Positions 1 to 12,657 of a stretch of DNA of 64,000 nt are shown one piece after another (the first letter of the stretch is position 1; each line of letters starts with the position of its first letter). The stretch comes from Enchytraeus crypticus (lineage: Eukaryota > Annelida > Clitellata > Enchytraeida > Enchytraeidae). The notes under the pieces were generated by a model, which was not told the DNA's origin, ran no database searches, and saw nothing but the letters and a program-made list of their open reading frames with translations. The position numbers and the translations under genes are program-made. The stretch covers positions 289,001 to 353,000 of the forward strand of contig CAJHZI010000278.1 of NCBI GenBank assembly GCA_905160935.1, read 5' to 3'.

Positions 1-180
1 ACTGGAGGCATGACTGGAGGCATGACTGTAGGTTTGACTGGAGGCATGACTGAATGCATGAAAGGAGGCATGACTGGATGCATGACTGGAGGCATGACTG
101 AATGCATGACTGGAGGTATGACTGTATGTATGACTGGATGTATGACTGAATGCAAGACTGGAGGTATAACTAGATGAATG
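1..180. repeat. 12-bp tandem repeat
   Basis: Units of ATGACTGGAGGC with variants (ATGACTGAATGC). Truncated by the window start. No gene seen. Confidence 0.85.
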
Positions 181-299
181 AGAGCTTGTATATTTGTAGA
201 GAAGGAGAAACAAGAACGTAATTAATTTAGATCTGTCAGTGATGTCTCGTTAAATTGTTGAATAAACATCACAAGCCTGTGGCTGTTACAAGCAGGTTG

Positions 300-1375
300 C
301 TCCTGCCTTCTTTCTCATTCCATCTCTCAATCAATCTCTTTTCATCTCTATATCAATCTCTTTCCATCTCTCAATCAATCTCTTTTCATCTCTATATCAA
401 TCTCTTTCCATCTCTCAATCAATCTCTTTCCATCTCTCAATCGTTCTCTTTCCATCTCTCAATCAATCTCTTTCCATCTCTCAATCAATCTCTTTCCATC
501 TCTGTATCATCTCTTTCCATCTCTCAATCAATCTCTTTCCATCTCTCAATCAATCTCTTTCCATCTCTATATCAATCTCTTTCCATCTCTATATCAATCT
601 CTTTCCATCTCTCCATCAATCTCTTTCCATTTCTATATCAATCTCTTTCCATCTCTCAATCAATCTCTTTCCATCTCTCAATCAATCTCTTTCCATCTCT
701 GTATCAATCTCTTTCCATCACTCAATCAATCTCTTTCCATCTCTCAATCAATCTCTTTCCATCTCTCAATCAATCTCTTTCCATCTCTATCATCAATCTC
801 TCATCTCTCAATCTCTTTCCATCTCTCTATATCAATCTCTTTCCATCTCTCAATCAATCTCTTTCCATCTCTGTATCAATCTCTTTCCATCTACTCAATC
901 AATCTCTTTCCATCTCTCAATCAATCTCTTTCCATCTCTGTATCAATCTCTTTCCATCTCTCAATCTCTTTCCATCTCTCATCAATCTCTTTCCATCTCT
1001 CAATCAATCTCTTTCCATCTCTATATCAATCTCTTTCCATCTCTCCATCAATCTCTTTCCATTTCTATATCAATCTCTTTCCATCTCTCAATCAATCTCT
1101 TTCCATCTCTGTATCAATCTCTTTCCATCTCTCAATCAATCTCTTTCCATCTCTGTATCAATCTCTTTCCATCTCTCAATCAATCTCTTTCCATCTCTAT
1201 ATCAATCTCTTTCCATCTCTCCATCAATCTCTTTCCATTTCTATATCAATCTCTTTCCATCTCTCAATCAATCTCTTTCCATCTCTCAATCAATCTCTTT
1301 CCATCTCTGTATCAATCTCTTTCCATCTCTCCATCAATCTATTTCCCTCTCTAAATCAACCTTCTTTTATCTCTC
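300..1375. repeat. 1.1 kb satellite of about 20-bp units
   Basis: Units of AATCAATCTCTTTCCATCTC with CAATC/TATATC/GTATC variants. The unit lacks stops on the plus strand, so it gives a long spurious Ser/Ile/Leu/Phe frame. Not a gene. Confidence 0.9.
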
Positions 1376-1439
1376 CAGATCTATTTAATACGAATTTCTC
1401 CAGATTTGGTAACGCTGTATAGCATTAACAATTTAAATT

Positions 1440-1890
1440 TAATAGGACATGGTAGAATGAAGGACTTGGTAACACTGTATAGAATGAAGGACTTGGTAAC
1501 ACTGTATAGAATGAAGGACTTGGTAACACTGTAAAGGATTTAACGGGCTTGTTAACGCTGTAACTCAGACAAATGCTGAGCGATCATTGAGATGATGATT
1601 TGTCGTCTTAACCACCAGGGAGTCCGAGAGTCCGGTAGTTCAAGATGAGTCCGGGAGGGGTCTGAGAGTCCGAGAGTCCGTGAGTCCGAGAGTCCGGGAT
1701 GAGTCCGGGATGAGTCCAGGATGAGTCCGTGATGAGTTCGTGATGAGTTCGTGATTAGTCCGGGATGAGTCCGGGAGTCCGGGGTGAGTCCGAGAGTCAG
1801 GGAGTCCGGGAGTCCGGGAGTCCGAGAGTCCGGGAGGAGTCCGAGATGAATCCGAGATGAGTCCGGGAGGAGTCTGACTTCCAAGGAGGC
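1440..1890. repeat. Two adjacent tandem arrays
   Basis: 1440-1545 repeats GAATGAAGGACTTGGTAACA. 1612-1890 repeats an 8-11 bp unit around GAGTCCGGGA. No coding evidence. Confidence 0.8.
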
Positions 1891-2024
1891 AGAAAGGCTC
1901 CTAGAATAGGAGACCAACGGATTGATGTTCTGAAGGGTAGAGTAATCCCACCCCTCACTTATTACTAGTACCCCTACCCCTTAGTACTAGTACCCCACCC
2001 CTGCCTCTCTCATTCCGCCATAAG

Positions 2025-2195
2025 TCTAAATTTTGACAAGCTTGCCTTGGATCTTGGACTTGCACTGTTTTGATCTCGCTTTTTCTTGTGGTCTCTGTGT
2101 ACTCAGTCGTCATCGTGTGGTGCTTTGGTGCCTGCTTGTGAAGAGTCTGCAAGAGACGTCCCTGACATTGCCTTATAGCGAGGAATCGTACGATA
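2025..2195 (+). mobile_element. Dispersed element family D (my label)
   Basis: Shares GCCTTGGATC, TTGCACTGTTTTGATCTCGC and GACGTCCCTGACATTGCC with 26455-26660 and, for the tail, 47878-47945. Those two copies end GGACGTTAAATTCTTATTGA and run into (TTGA)n. Confidence 0.65.
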
Positions 2196-2462
2196 GAGGA
2201 TAGATGAAAGAGTAAGATAAAGGATAGAAGGAAGACGGAGATGGGGTAGATGAAAGAGTATAATATGGGGGGACACTTTCCCCTGACAATTGTAGGGAGC
2301 TGGACTTATCATCACGCCTAGTCTCATGGGAAGAGTTTGTCAAGGATTTGAGCAAGTTATCAGTTCCAGCAGAACGACTTCCTTTCTTCTCCAGACATTA
2401 TTTATCATTACTCGGGATTTCTGTTCCAATGCGTGGATCTAGACTCATCTTGACGGTAACTT

Positions 2463-2698
2463 GAATGTCTTAATAGCGTAGGAGTAACGTCATGAAGTTT
2501 TAAATGACAGATCCTGAGGTGAATTGAACCATCGTGAGTTCGAATCCCAGTCGCGCTGAACTGAGAGTAAAATCTCAGACATTCCCCGGACTGGTTACAC
2601 CGAAAATGGTATAAATTGCCCAACGGTTTAAACATGTGATATTAAAAGTGATAGATATCAACATAGTTGATCGCTTCACTATATTGCTTGTTTACTTT
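2463..2698 (+). mobile_element. tRNA-derived SINE, family A
   Basis: Starts GAATGTCTTAATAGCG, carries a B-box-like GAGTTCGAATCCCAG and ends after TTGATCGCTTCACTATA. Same element at 12658, 12946, 53379 and (truncated) 19146 and 10398. Confidence 0.75.
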
Positions 2699-2764
2699 TA
2701 CTTTAACTGCTTGTATTGTATGTTAACTGCATGCTAATAGATAGGCTAACTCCCTAAATCAAGG

Positions 2765-2930
2765 TCGTCAATTAAAGATCCACTACTAAGTGGACATGAG
2801 GGGAAAAGCGGATGACGGAGGGGAGTGGAGACGTTGTATGCCATGGACCTGCCAGTGAGCAGTGCACTAAGAGTGGGAGAGAGAGACAGAGAGACAGAGA
2901 GAGACAGAGAGAGAAAGAAAGAGAGTTAAT
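2765..2930 (+). mobile_element. Dispersed element ending in (AG)n
   Basis: Shares GAGTGGAGACGTT, CCATGGACCTGCCAGT and GCAGTGCACTAAGAG with 32515-32712 and, inverted, 24815-24985. Ends in a GA-rich tail. Confidence 0.65.
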
Positions 2931-3201
2931 CTAAAGGTCAGTCACATTACTAACTTCCAGTCTCTTTTTTAAATGAAATGATTTAATCAAATCAAAACGA
3001 ATCATTATGTACTTTATATTCAAGTCAAAGAAGCAAAAATATAAAAAAAAAAAAAAAAGGAATTTAAGCAATTCCATATAATATATAATCATAATCAAAG
3101 AATTAGGCGCAAACGCGAAAATTAATTATACATTAAAATATAGGCTGCGCAATTTAATCAAACTAAACTATCGATAACTGGCAAACATTAAACTAATCAA
3201 T

Positions 3202-3481
3202 ATGTACAATCACAATATGTACAATCACAATATGTACAATCACAATATGTACAATCACAATATGTACAATCACAATATGTACAATCACAATATGTACTAT
3301 CACAATATGTACAATCACAATATGTACAATCACAATATGTACAATCACAATATGTACAATCACAATATGTACAATCACAATATGTACTATCACAACATGT
3401 ACAATCACAATATGTACAATCACAATATGTACTATCACAATATGTACAATCACAATATGTACAATCACAATATGTACAATC
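3202..3481. repeat. 15-bp tandem repeat, about 19 copies
   Basis: AATATGTACAATCAC repeated almost perfectly. 15 bp keeps frame, so stop-free shadow frames appear on both strands; not genes. Flanks (3090-3190 and 3500-3650) share AT-rich sequence such as AATATAGGCT and GATCGATAA, a diverged duplication. Confidence 0.9.
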
Positions 3482-3561
3482 GCGCTCACATACATGTACA
3501 TGTCAAAGAAACAAAAATATCCAATAACCGCAAAAACAAACTTAAACAAATCGATATATAA

Positions 3562-4820
3562 TTATAATCAAAGATCTAGGCTAGGTATACGCTTAATTAA
3601 ATGCTGATTAAAATATAGGCTACGTAATTGAATCAAACTAAACGATCGATAATTGGCGTACAATAAACGTTAGGCCGTTTGCAATAAACGATTGCTTCAA
3701 TTTAAATGTTAAAAACAACTCTAGAGTAGGCCTAGTAATCTGTAAATAAACACTAAGGGACACCAGAGGTTAAAGTGGAACAACGCAGGTGATCTCAGTT
3801 CCCATAGCTCTCATTTTTCTGATGCGCATTCCCATGCTAGGGGCCAATATTAGATATAAGTGGTCGGTGAATACATTACAGGGAGCCGAAAAATTATGTT
3901 CGTTCCCCTATCTCTCAATTCCCACTATAACCACTGCTTCACGCTATTATTCCATCTCTTCATTATCCTCCATAGTCCTTGCTCTTTGCTAGTGCTCAGT
4001 CCATTGCGATTGTCTAAGATTTCAGATTAATCTGACATCAACTTAAAGCCTGTTCCAGGCCGCCTGACCTGGACTTGAATTCAGGCCTCAGGAATGAGCG
4101 GTCACGCTGAACCAATGAACTAAATCCTGCTTCTATTCTGATTATTGTCTACAATACAGTCTTGCACGTAGTAAAACAACTTTCACGTCCATACAAATAC
4201 ATGCAAACTACATATAAATACATGCAATACAAACAACAAATACATGCAAAGACGCACAAATACATGCACATACATACAAATGCAAATGCATGCGCCAATC
4301 CGAGCGCAAACAAAATACACGTGCATACAAAGTAGATATGCAGACAAAATACACGTGTACACAAAATACAAGTGCACACAAAATATAAGTGCAAATCAAA
4401 TACACGTGCACAAAAAAGTGAACAAAAAACAAACGTGCACAGCGAGAATGCGTACAAATACAACCGCCTACACAAACACAAGTGCGGAGTCGAGAGCGAG
4501 TAATTTGGCCTAATAGTTTTCCAGCAGAGGAAGCACTTATCTCTGAAGAACTGCTTCAAGCAGTGGAAGGAATTATCTCAGCGAGATATGCATCATCAGA
4601 CTGTTTACACTGTAATCACCGGGTGAAAACACTGAGTAGTAAGTGACGGATGGGTCTGAGCCAACAGCGAGGATTAACCACAGCTTAGGCTCCTGCAAGA
4701 CTAGGGTGAGCTTAGGGTGGGGGGGTTAAACTTCTCCCTAACTTAAGTGCTCATGAAACCCCCAACAATCATTACTATTATTATTATTATTATTATTAAA
4801 ACTATTATTATTATTATTTC

Positions 4821-4859
<39 letters not shown>

Positions 4860-5597
4860 TAATATCAATATGATTAATATTTGCAACACAAACTTCTGTA
4901 ACAGTGTCATGGCCGAAATCGGTCATCGAGACAACTTTACGGAAAGAGTTCAATAATAATAAGAAACCAAAAAAATTAAATTAAATTAAAATTATATCAA
5001 ACTCTTGTACAATTAAACTATATAGGAGGCCAAAATCACCCTCCCCCTATAGCTTCCTCTGTTTCATGACCGTAGTCTCTGCACTGGCACAGGCTCTGTG
5101 TAGAAACATTGAATCAAGGTCGTGGCTACTTGAATAATAATAAAACACTCAAAATATTCTTCTCGATCAGCCGTACCAGTGTGACGTCATCTACTCAAGG
5201 TCGAGCGATAAATACCTATCTGACATGAAGGTCAGTCGGTGCGTGTTTCCAACAACTGCTATATGGCCTACAGGTGGGGAATTTGCAATAAAGAGTAAGA
5301 TAAAGAAAGTACGAAAGAAAGATAGATAGGTAAATAGATAGATGGATAGAAACATTGACAGGTAGATACATGTAGATGGAACTTAACAAATACAGTTAAC
5401 TTTAAATTAATCAATCACCATAACATTATGAAGAAACTTTAACATAAGCATATCACACATTACTAAGCCAGACAATAACACATCTCATAATGTCTCTTTA
5501 AAGCAAAACGTCATATTCATAAAGAAACTTAACTACAACAATTAAATAAGAATACTATAATATAAACCCTGCAATTTAAAAAACATCACACACATCG

Positions 5598-5600
<3 letters not shown>
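3562..5600. other. Intergenic, no gene seen
   Basis: Holds an ATACATGCAAA/TACACGTGCA low-complexity block (4185-4445), (ATT)n/(AAT)n (4773-4860) and otherwise unique AT-rich DNA. Short open frames here lack conserved features. Confidence 0.6.
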
Positions 5601-5601
<1 letters not shown>

Positions 5602-5649
<48 letters not shown>

Positions 5650-5650
5650 G

Positions 5651-5716
<66 letters not shown>

Positions 5717-5722
5717 ATATAT
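5602..5722. repeat. (TA)n with two ACATGT interruptions
   Basis: About 120 bp of alternating TA broken by TACATGTTATA and TACATGTATA. Self-complementary, able to form a cruciform. Confidence 0.9.
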
Positions 5723-5873
5723 ATTTGGCTCCGCATTCGAACAACTTGACAACGTCTCACACGATATTCCTCGTGTTCAAAGTAGGAGTTCTATAATAAT
5801 TCGAAAATTGTATATTTAACAGAGTTGAAAAAGTATTTTAATTTCTATTTTGAAACCATATTTTCGAAGTACT

Positions 5874-5879
5874 TTTATT
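5874..5879 (-). promoter_or_regulatory. Poly(A) signal AATAAA after the Kelch exon
   Basis: The minus strand reads AATAAA 28 bp beyond the Kelch stop codon. It is the nearest canonical signal and fits a short 3' UTR. Confidence 0.4.
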
Positions 5880-5906
5880 AAGTAAATTACGGCATATATT
5901 TAGCAT

Positions 5907-6812
5907 TTAGTCGAGGAGCCTTGATTCCCATTTAGTTTTTATGAGTGGCTTGTCACTGTATGCAGATATACAGGTAGGTATGGGTAGAGTGGCGTGATGT
6001 CTCCACTCAGCTTCATTGTTATCTGATATAAAATCTTCCACTGATAAACTCATCACATCATCTCTGCATGTCCACTCTCCATCACTCAGTGTACCACCTC
6101 CTGAGATGTAGAGTGTGTTGTCATCCAAAGTTAAACCAAAGTAACCAACATTTGTCTTAAATCTCTCTCTCTCCTGCCATGTGTTTGACTCGAGGTCATA
6201 CACGTAGCAAGTATCATCTCCCACAAGTAAAGCCTTGGACCTCCACAGCACAGCTCGCATTAGACAATCTTCTGCAGGCATTGGATTAGAAACGAGTGAG
6301 ACTCCACCTGTCAACGTGTCATAGATCTGAACGTGACTGACAGGCTTATCATCTTTATCACCTCCACCAAACACATACACACAGTGCTTGTAGGTCACAC
6401 AGGCAGCGCCCCTAACAGCGTGAGGAAGTTTACCAGCTTCAGTCCACGTGTTAGAGTTGATATCATAAGAGAGAATATCATCAAGTGTACTCTTATCAGC
6501 TTCAACCCAGCCTCCGAGAACGTAGATCTTGTTCTCTACAGCAGTGACACTGTGACAAAGTCTACTTAACGGCAGGTCCGCACATCTCGTCCACTTGTCT
6601 CTACTAGCTGACCACTTCCACAGCTTGTTATTAGCTCTTCCAATACCCACAACATACAGGTCGTTACTGACCACACAGGCTTCTGACGCTATCCCTACAT
6701 AGGCTGGTGTAGAGTTGATGACTTCAACATCGTCTGGTTTGTCAGGACTGATGTGACAGATTTTCTGCTCAACTGACGATCCCGTATCCAATCCAATGAA
6801 TACAAGCGTCCT
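5907..6812 (-). CDS. Kelch-repeat exon, probable C-terminal exon of a TRIM-Kelch gene
   Basis: This open frame of about 301 codons encodes a beta-propeller of Kelch repeats. Blade signatures are visible in order: a Gly-Gly after a hydrophobic strand (KIYVLGG, VYVFGGG, LYISGGG), then a Tyr/Trp pair such as ILSYDINSNTWTEAGKLP, CYVYDLESNTWQERE and KLWKWSASRDKWTRCADLP. Kelch propellers usually bind protein partners, for example ubiquitin-ligase substrates. The frame has no convincing start codon of its own. It opens just after ACAGAG, which can act as a 3' splice site in phase 0, so it is an internal/terminal exon. The only coding exon upstream on this strand is the TRIM exon, whose possible donors are also phase 0. 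The stop is followed 28 bp later by AATAAA. An independent KLHL gene with unseen BTB exons is the alternative, but I see no BTB. Confidence 0.8.
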   Translation of the reverse strand, partial: RTLVFIGLDTGSSVEQKICHISPDKPDDVEVINSTPAYVGIASEACVVSNDLYVVGIGRANNKLWKWSASRDKWTRCADLPLSRLCHSVTAVENKIYVLGGWVEADKSTLDDILSYDINSNTWTEAGKLPHAVRGAACVTYKHCVYVFGGGDKDDKPVSHVQIYDTLTGGVSLVSNPMPAEDCLMRAVLWRSKALLVGDDTCYVYDLESNTWQERERFKTNVGYFGLTLDDNTLYISGGGTLSDGEWTCRDDVMSLSVEDFISDNNEAEWRHHATLPIPTCISAYSDKPLIKTKWESRLLD

Positions 6813-7938
6813 CTCTGTAGATTGAAAATCAATTAGATTAAAATAATTGATAAAATAATAAATAGTTTCAAATAATCTAGCGTTACAGACTTATTTGTCG
6901 TTATATTACTAATTTATCTAATAATATGAACAGTCGAAGCGTATTTATAAACGTAGCAAATCTAGAAGTAAACTAGATGTACTGAAATATTTCTTTAGTC
7001 GGAAAATTATAACTTATAAATGCTTGGAATAGTCTGCCAAGTGAAACTAAGGAATGCCTTCAAAAACACACAAAATTAACATAAGAACCTCTCAATTTCT
7101 TTGCTAATTGGTCAGTGCTATCAATGCATATGACGTCTTAAATATCCACCAAAGCTTGTAGTCCACATGTCCATATCCACATAGGAATATATTAACACAT
7201 GAGTTTGCTATAATTACATTAAACAAGAACAATGAATTAAACATAAATTTACTGACAGGATTCTGCTTAGCCTACTAAGCACTTGTTGAATTTGTCTTAA
7301 ACTAGATAATTTGTTATTTTGTAAATGGGTCTTAAACAAATATCCTGTAGGCCTACTTTCGCACCCAGTGAGCTTTTATTAATACTATTATTATTATCAT
7401 TATTATTACTAGCATTACTATTATGATTTTAATTATTAGTATTAGTATTATTAGAATTATTTTTATATTTATTAATACTATTATAATTTTATACCAAACC
7501 CTGGTTAAACAGGGATTCTAGCGAAGATAATGAAGATGATGACTATTATAATTATTATTTTTATTCATTCATTTTTTAAATTATTATTAATTTTAGTATT
7601 ATTATTATTACCATTATTATTTATTTATGTTGTCCCAGCTTAATATCAGTCCTACAAATAACATAAACCAGGTAAAAGCATAATTAAACACTTAATCACT
7701 CAAGTATGAACGCGCCTATCGTTCATTACTCGGCCATTAAAAACAATAACAATAATTAACTAAAACAATTATTAACAATAAAATTAAAATAATTAATATA
7801 CAATATTTAACTCATTTCTAATAACTATTCTTAATTTGTATGAATATCAGTAGTACGACAGAAATTGAACATTCATTGCAAAAATACTTAGAGGATAAAT
7901 CAAGAAATTAAATTACTGTTAGTCGTATTTCCAAATAC
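6813..7938 (-). other. Putative TRIM-to-Kelch intron
   Basis: This 1.1 kb AT-rich stretch holds imperfect ATT-rich blocks (7380-7640). It also holds a fragment of a dispersed repeat (about 7495-7540, minus) that recurs in dynein introns. I see no exon in it. If TRIM and Kelch are separate genes this would be intergenic; an AATAAA on the minus strand at 7375-7380 could then end the TRIM gene. Confidence 0.5.
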
Positions 7939-9051
7939 AACTTTTCCAAGCAATCTTCCTGCAATGTCTCTTAATTTCTCTTCACTAGAAATAACAGCTT
8001 CAACACGAGTCATCTTGAGTTGTTCAGTGAGGCAGTCACGACTTGATGTTAACAGCTGTTCAGCTCTCAATGATAACTCCTTCCCACTACAAGCAATGTC
8101 GCAGCTAGAGCCTTTGTCCTTCAACTCCCTTAAGTGTCTTATGAAACTTTCTAATTCCAAATTTTGTAATTCTTTTTCATCTATTCTAGTTCTGAGCTCT
8201 TTTATTCTCTCCTCTCTAAACGTTTTGATTTTATTCAAAAGTTCTTCTTCTAAATCATTCAAAATCTTTCTCAGCTCACTACATCTTTCTCTGATCTTTC
8301 GATCAGCCACTGAAGCTTCATCCACTGCTTGTTTTTCTGCAGCCTTCAGTTCCTTTATAGCGCAGTCAACACGCGACACTGAATCAGTTAAATTGGTCAA
8401 ATTTGATTTAATTTTGTCACAAATTTTGTTGGCTGCATCTTTCATCTCTTCAAATGTGTGTCCGTTGTGCCCAGCCAGCATGCAGCACGTACAGACGCAT
8501 TCCTCACACTTCAGGCAGTACGCTCGCAGCGGCTCACTCCTGTGCAGTTCACACATTCTGATAGAAGAATTTCCTGAAACTTTCCCACGATCTTCCATTG
8601 CATCACTGGGACAAACCAAGGTGTGAGATTTGTGTGCGCTAAACTTATCGTGATATTTCACACACGTCAAGCACATGTTTTTGTTGCAGTCTACGCAAAA
8701 CTTTAAAGCTGCAGGACCATCAGCAATGCCTTCATCCACACACACATCACATTTCAATTCCACTGGCTTTTCCACCGGCTCAGTGCCCGACTTTCTCTCC
8801 AGGTCTATCATGGTCTGCATGAAGAAATTGTTCGGTAGACAGCTCAACCCTTGAGGTGGAATGCGGAACATTTGGCGACAGACGGGACATGGAAGCTCAT
8901 CACCGATGTAATCCTGATCCACATACCCCTGCAGACAGTCCTGACAGAACGTGTGGACACATGGAAGACACTTGGGCTGCTGGAATGTCGACAAACACAA
9001 TGGACATTCTAGCAGAGATTTGACATCTCTAGCACTGACACCTGTCGCCAT
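7939..9051 (-). CDS. TRIM-family RING/B-box/coiled-coil protein, first coding exon
   Basis: The start codon is in good context (gcaATGG). The protein opens with a C3HC4 RING: CPLC near residues 16-19, CLPCVHTFCQDC at 28-39 and CPVC at 55-58. This is the hallmark of an E3 ubiquitin ligase. Two B-boxes follow, CDVCVDEG from about residue 100 and CELHRSEPLRAYCLKC from about 167. A long charged coiled coil (about 205-345, SRVDCAIKELKAAEKQAVDE onward) would mediate dimerisation. Without splicing the frame ends after 383 codons (stop at 7900-7902). Splicing at GTTGTATTT near 7939-7942 (phase 0) would join it to the Kelch exon 1.1 kb downstream and give about 672 aa. No NHL or B30.2 domain follows. 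The precise donor is uncertain. Confidence 0.88.
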
Positions 9052-9109
9052 TGCGATCTTGATTCACTTTATCTGCATCAAATGAATTACACACATGTCA
9101 GCATGCATC

Positions 9110-10335
9110 ATGGTACAACCACTGTACAAACTCTGCACAAACACTGTAAAATTGCTGTATAACCATTGTACAACCACTGTACAACCATCGTACAGTCACT
9201 GTACAATTGCTGTATAATCACTGTACAGTCACTGTACAATTGCTGTATAATCATTGTACAACCACTGTACAATCATTGTACAGTCACTGTACAATTGCTG
9301 TATAATCACTGTACAGTCACTGTACAATTGCTGAATAATCACTGTACAACCATTGTACAGTCACTGTACAATTGCTGCATAATCACTGTACAGTCACTGT
9401 ACAGTCACTGTACAATTGCTGTATAATCACTGATAAGTCACTGTACAATTGTTGTATAATCACTACACAATCATTGCACAGTCACTGTACAATTGCTGTA
9501 TAATCACTGTACAGTCACTGTACAATTGCTGTATATCACTGTAACCATTGTCAGTCACTGTACAATTGCTGCATAATCACTGTACAGTCACTGTACAATT
9601 GCTGTATAAGCACTGTACAGTCACTGTACAATTGCTGTATAATCACTGTACAACCATTTTACAGTCACTGTACAATTGCTGTATAATCACTGTACAGTCA
9701 CTGTACAATTGCTGTATAATCACTGTACAACCACTGTACAGTCACTGTACAATTGCTGTATAATCACTGTACAACCACTGTACAGTCACTGTACAATTGC
9801 TGTATAGTCACTGTACAACCATTGTACAGTCACTGTACAATTGCTGTATAGTCACTGTACAACCATTGTACAGTCACTGTACAATTGCTGTGTAATCATT
9901 GTACAGTCACTGTACAATTGCTGTATAATCACTACACAATCATTGCACAGTCACTGTACAATTGCTGTATAAGCACTGTACAGTCACTGTACAATTGCTG
10001 TATAATCACTGTACAGTTACTGTACAATTGCTGTATAATCACTGTACACCACTGTACAGTCACTGTACAATTGCTGTATAATCACTGTACAATCATTGTA
10101 CAGTCACTGTACAATTGCTGTATAGTCACTGTACAACCATTGTACAGTCACTGTACAATTGCTGTATAATCATTGTACAGTCACTGTACAATTGCTGTAT
10201 AATCACTGTACAACCATTGTACAGTCACTGTACAATTGCTGTATAATCATTGTACAGTCACTGTACAATTGCTGTATAATCATTGTACAGTCACTGTACA
10301 GTCACTGTACATTTGCTGTATAATCACTGTACAAC
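9110..10335. repeat. 1.2 kb palindrome-rich tandem array upstream of the TRIM start
   Basis: Units of about 33-36 bp combine CACTGTACAGTCACTGTACA and ATTGCTGTATAATCA. TGTACA and ACTGTACAGT are palindromes, so the array is dense in self-complementary hexamers. It starts about 60 bp beyond the TRIM ATG, so it occupies its promoter or 5' UTR. Confidence 0.9.
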
Positions 10336-10397
10336 CATGTTACTGTAAAATGTAAACATGCATTAAATTGAAAATATCGACTATCTTAATATATATC

Positions 10398-10500
10398 ACA
10401 TTTAATACCACATGTTTAATCCGTTAGGTCAATTTAGTCCATACCCATATAAACAGTCCAGTGAATGTCCGAGATTTTACTCTCAGATCAGCGCGCTCAT
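10398..10500 (-). mobile_element. SINE family A, truncated inverted copy
   Basis: Matches the 3' half of family A (ACATGTTTAATCC, CCAGTGAATGTCCGAGATTT). Confidence 0.6.
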
Positions 10501-11948
10501 AAAAAAATAAGAATTTTGTTCTGAAAAATTTCATCAACATTTTCAAAATTTTCATAATATAACTTTAATAGAATAATAATAACAATTAATATAATAGTAA
10601 TATATAATTTATATTAATTTTCTATAAATTATAATTAAAATTTTTATATTCAACTTTATACTAATTTTATATTTTATTTCATTTTAATATAATATAACGT
10701 TCTTACAATAATTTCATAATTTTGAAAAATTATGAAGATCAGTGATTATGCAAAATGTAAATGTAAGGAGCGCTTGCAAGGAGAATGAATGCATGAACAT
10801 CGGGAGCATTAATAATAATAATAACAACAATTATTTTTGGTTTTATAGGACTTTGATAGAACTTTCCGATTACTAGTTATGGAAAGGGTCCTTATTGCCT
10901 ACATTAGATAATATTCGCTAGTTGGATTTTATGAACCTCTTACGACTCTCAACTTCAAGTCGGCGCGCTCACTAATAGTTCCTGGGTGGTCCGCGCACGC
11001 GGAATGGAGTTGCGCTCTGCCATTGGCTGCTTTCATCAGCTGACATAATATTCCTGAGAGAATTATCAGTGTTTACAACTGTCGATCATTTTGCTTCACC
11101 ATTGTTTCCCGTACAAGGCAAAAATTAGTGAAATTAATTAATTAATTACCACTATATGAGTTAAGATATTCAATATATAGGAAACAAAAATTGTATTGAT
11201 ATTCTTTTTCAAGTTTAATGAATAGATTTTCAACTAGTATATAATTCATAGCAGCAATAAAATAATGTGTTTAAATTTTATTATATATTTCAATACTGCT
11301 AGTATGAAATAAATCCACGTAAGACCATAATATACCTTAATTATACTGGTTCAGAATGTCTGGAAGACTCGCAACTGCAATATCAACAATGATCTGACCC
11401 GTCATTGGGCCCAATCTAAACTTATGATGATTATGATGGAGCTACTTCTATATACAATATTTTTAGTATTATTTATTTTAGTATTGCATTCTCATTAATG
11501 TTGATTCATTAGAATAAAATTGATTTTACGCAATCGCATATGCTAATAATTTCTGATCATTTCATTTTATTAAGAAATTTAACAATCTCTCCTAATAGTT
11601 GAAAACACATCTCTTTCAGCCTTAGATTTAAATCATCTGCCTGACTGTTTGTTGATCGCTGGACTAGCACCGTTTAGGATCTCTTTTGTTTCTCTTCTAT
11701 TACCGTGGGATTTTTTCCTTCAAAGACTCGGTCTTCCAAGGTGGTCACCCACAAAGTACTAACCGAGGCCGATGTAGCTTAACTTCAAATATGGACTCGC
11801 AATTAAAGCTAGTGAGCTAATTCCCACCGTCATTATTATTATTATTATTATTATTACTATTGTTAGTATTATTGTTATTATTATTTTTATTATTTTCAAC
11901 ATCATCATCATCTTCATCATCATCATCATTAGCCTTATTAATAAATCA

Positions 11949-12043
<95 letters not shown>

Positions 12044-12640
12044 CAATGACGTTGCAGCATTTCACAGAGCCGATAGAGGCTTATCCGGTGAAATCTGCGG
12101 CGATAGTTCAGTCGCTAACATATAGTCGCTAAGCGGACTTTAGCGAGTCAACAAGTGTTCATAAAATCCAAAAGTGACTATCCCTTCGATAAAACCTTCG
12201 ATAGCTTACTATCGGAGTGTCATAAAATTGGCCATTAGAGTGCTACAGTCATCAATGACAACATCGAGCACTACTAAGACAAAATCAAGCTGGCGAGCAA
12301 AAAGAAGGTAAAAAACGGTGCAAAAGTGCCTTATGAAATATACGAAAAAGCTTTGAACATTTTACTCTCCTAATCAGAGTTTAACTACTGATTTAATTAG
12401 AATCAATAAATTTTCCGTTTCATGAGCCTTTAATCTGCGATTTGTCAACGTTTTGTAGCCCATTGGCTAATCATCCAAATTCTCACATATAGGTAGGTTG
12501 TAGTGTGTTTAACGTCAAGGTTCAGAAGCAAAAGGCTTCTCTTCAAGACGACTCGACATACTCGAGCTACCGTCACAAAGATTAATGTAACAGTATGTTA
12601 CTCTGAAGTCAAGTTGACTCAAGAGTTGACTCACAAATAA
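10500..12640. other. Intergenic, AT-rich, no gene seen
   Basis: Contains a GC-richer spot near 10975-11050 (GGTCCGCGCACGCGG and a CCATTGGCT box) that could be a promoter remnant. Also (ATT)n, (TA)n and (GA)n blocks at 11830-12040 and an inverted family E fragment near 12230-12330. Confidence 0.5.
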
Positions 12641-12657
12641 ACTCATAAATTTTATAG

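Noticed and set aside
255..1388. Open frame of 377 codons rich in Ser, Ile, Leu and Phe
   Set aside because: It is the translation of a 20-bp satellite lacking stops; no start context, domain or splice signal.
3193..3561. Overlapping open frames on both strands (His/Ile/Val and Met/Tyr/Asn/His repeats)
   Set aside because: Product of a 15-bp repeat that keeps frame on both strands.
9166..10169. Three short Cys/Tyr/Val-rich open frames
   Set aside because: All are in the palindromic satellite; no gene features.
10975..11050. CpG-richer spot with CCATTGGCT as a promoter
   Set aside because: No exon of either strand starts nearby; kept only as a remark.
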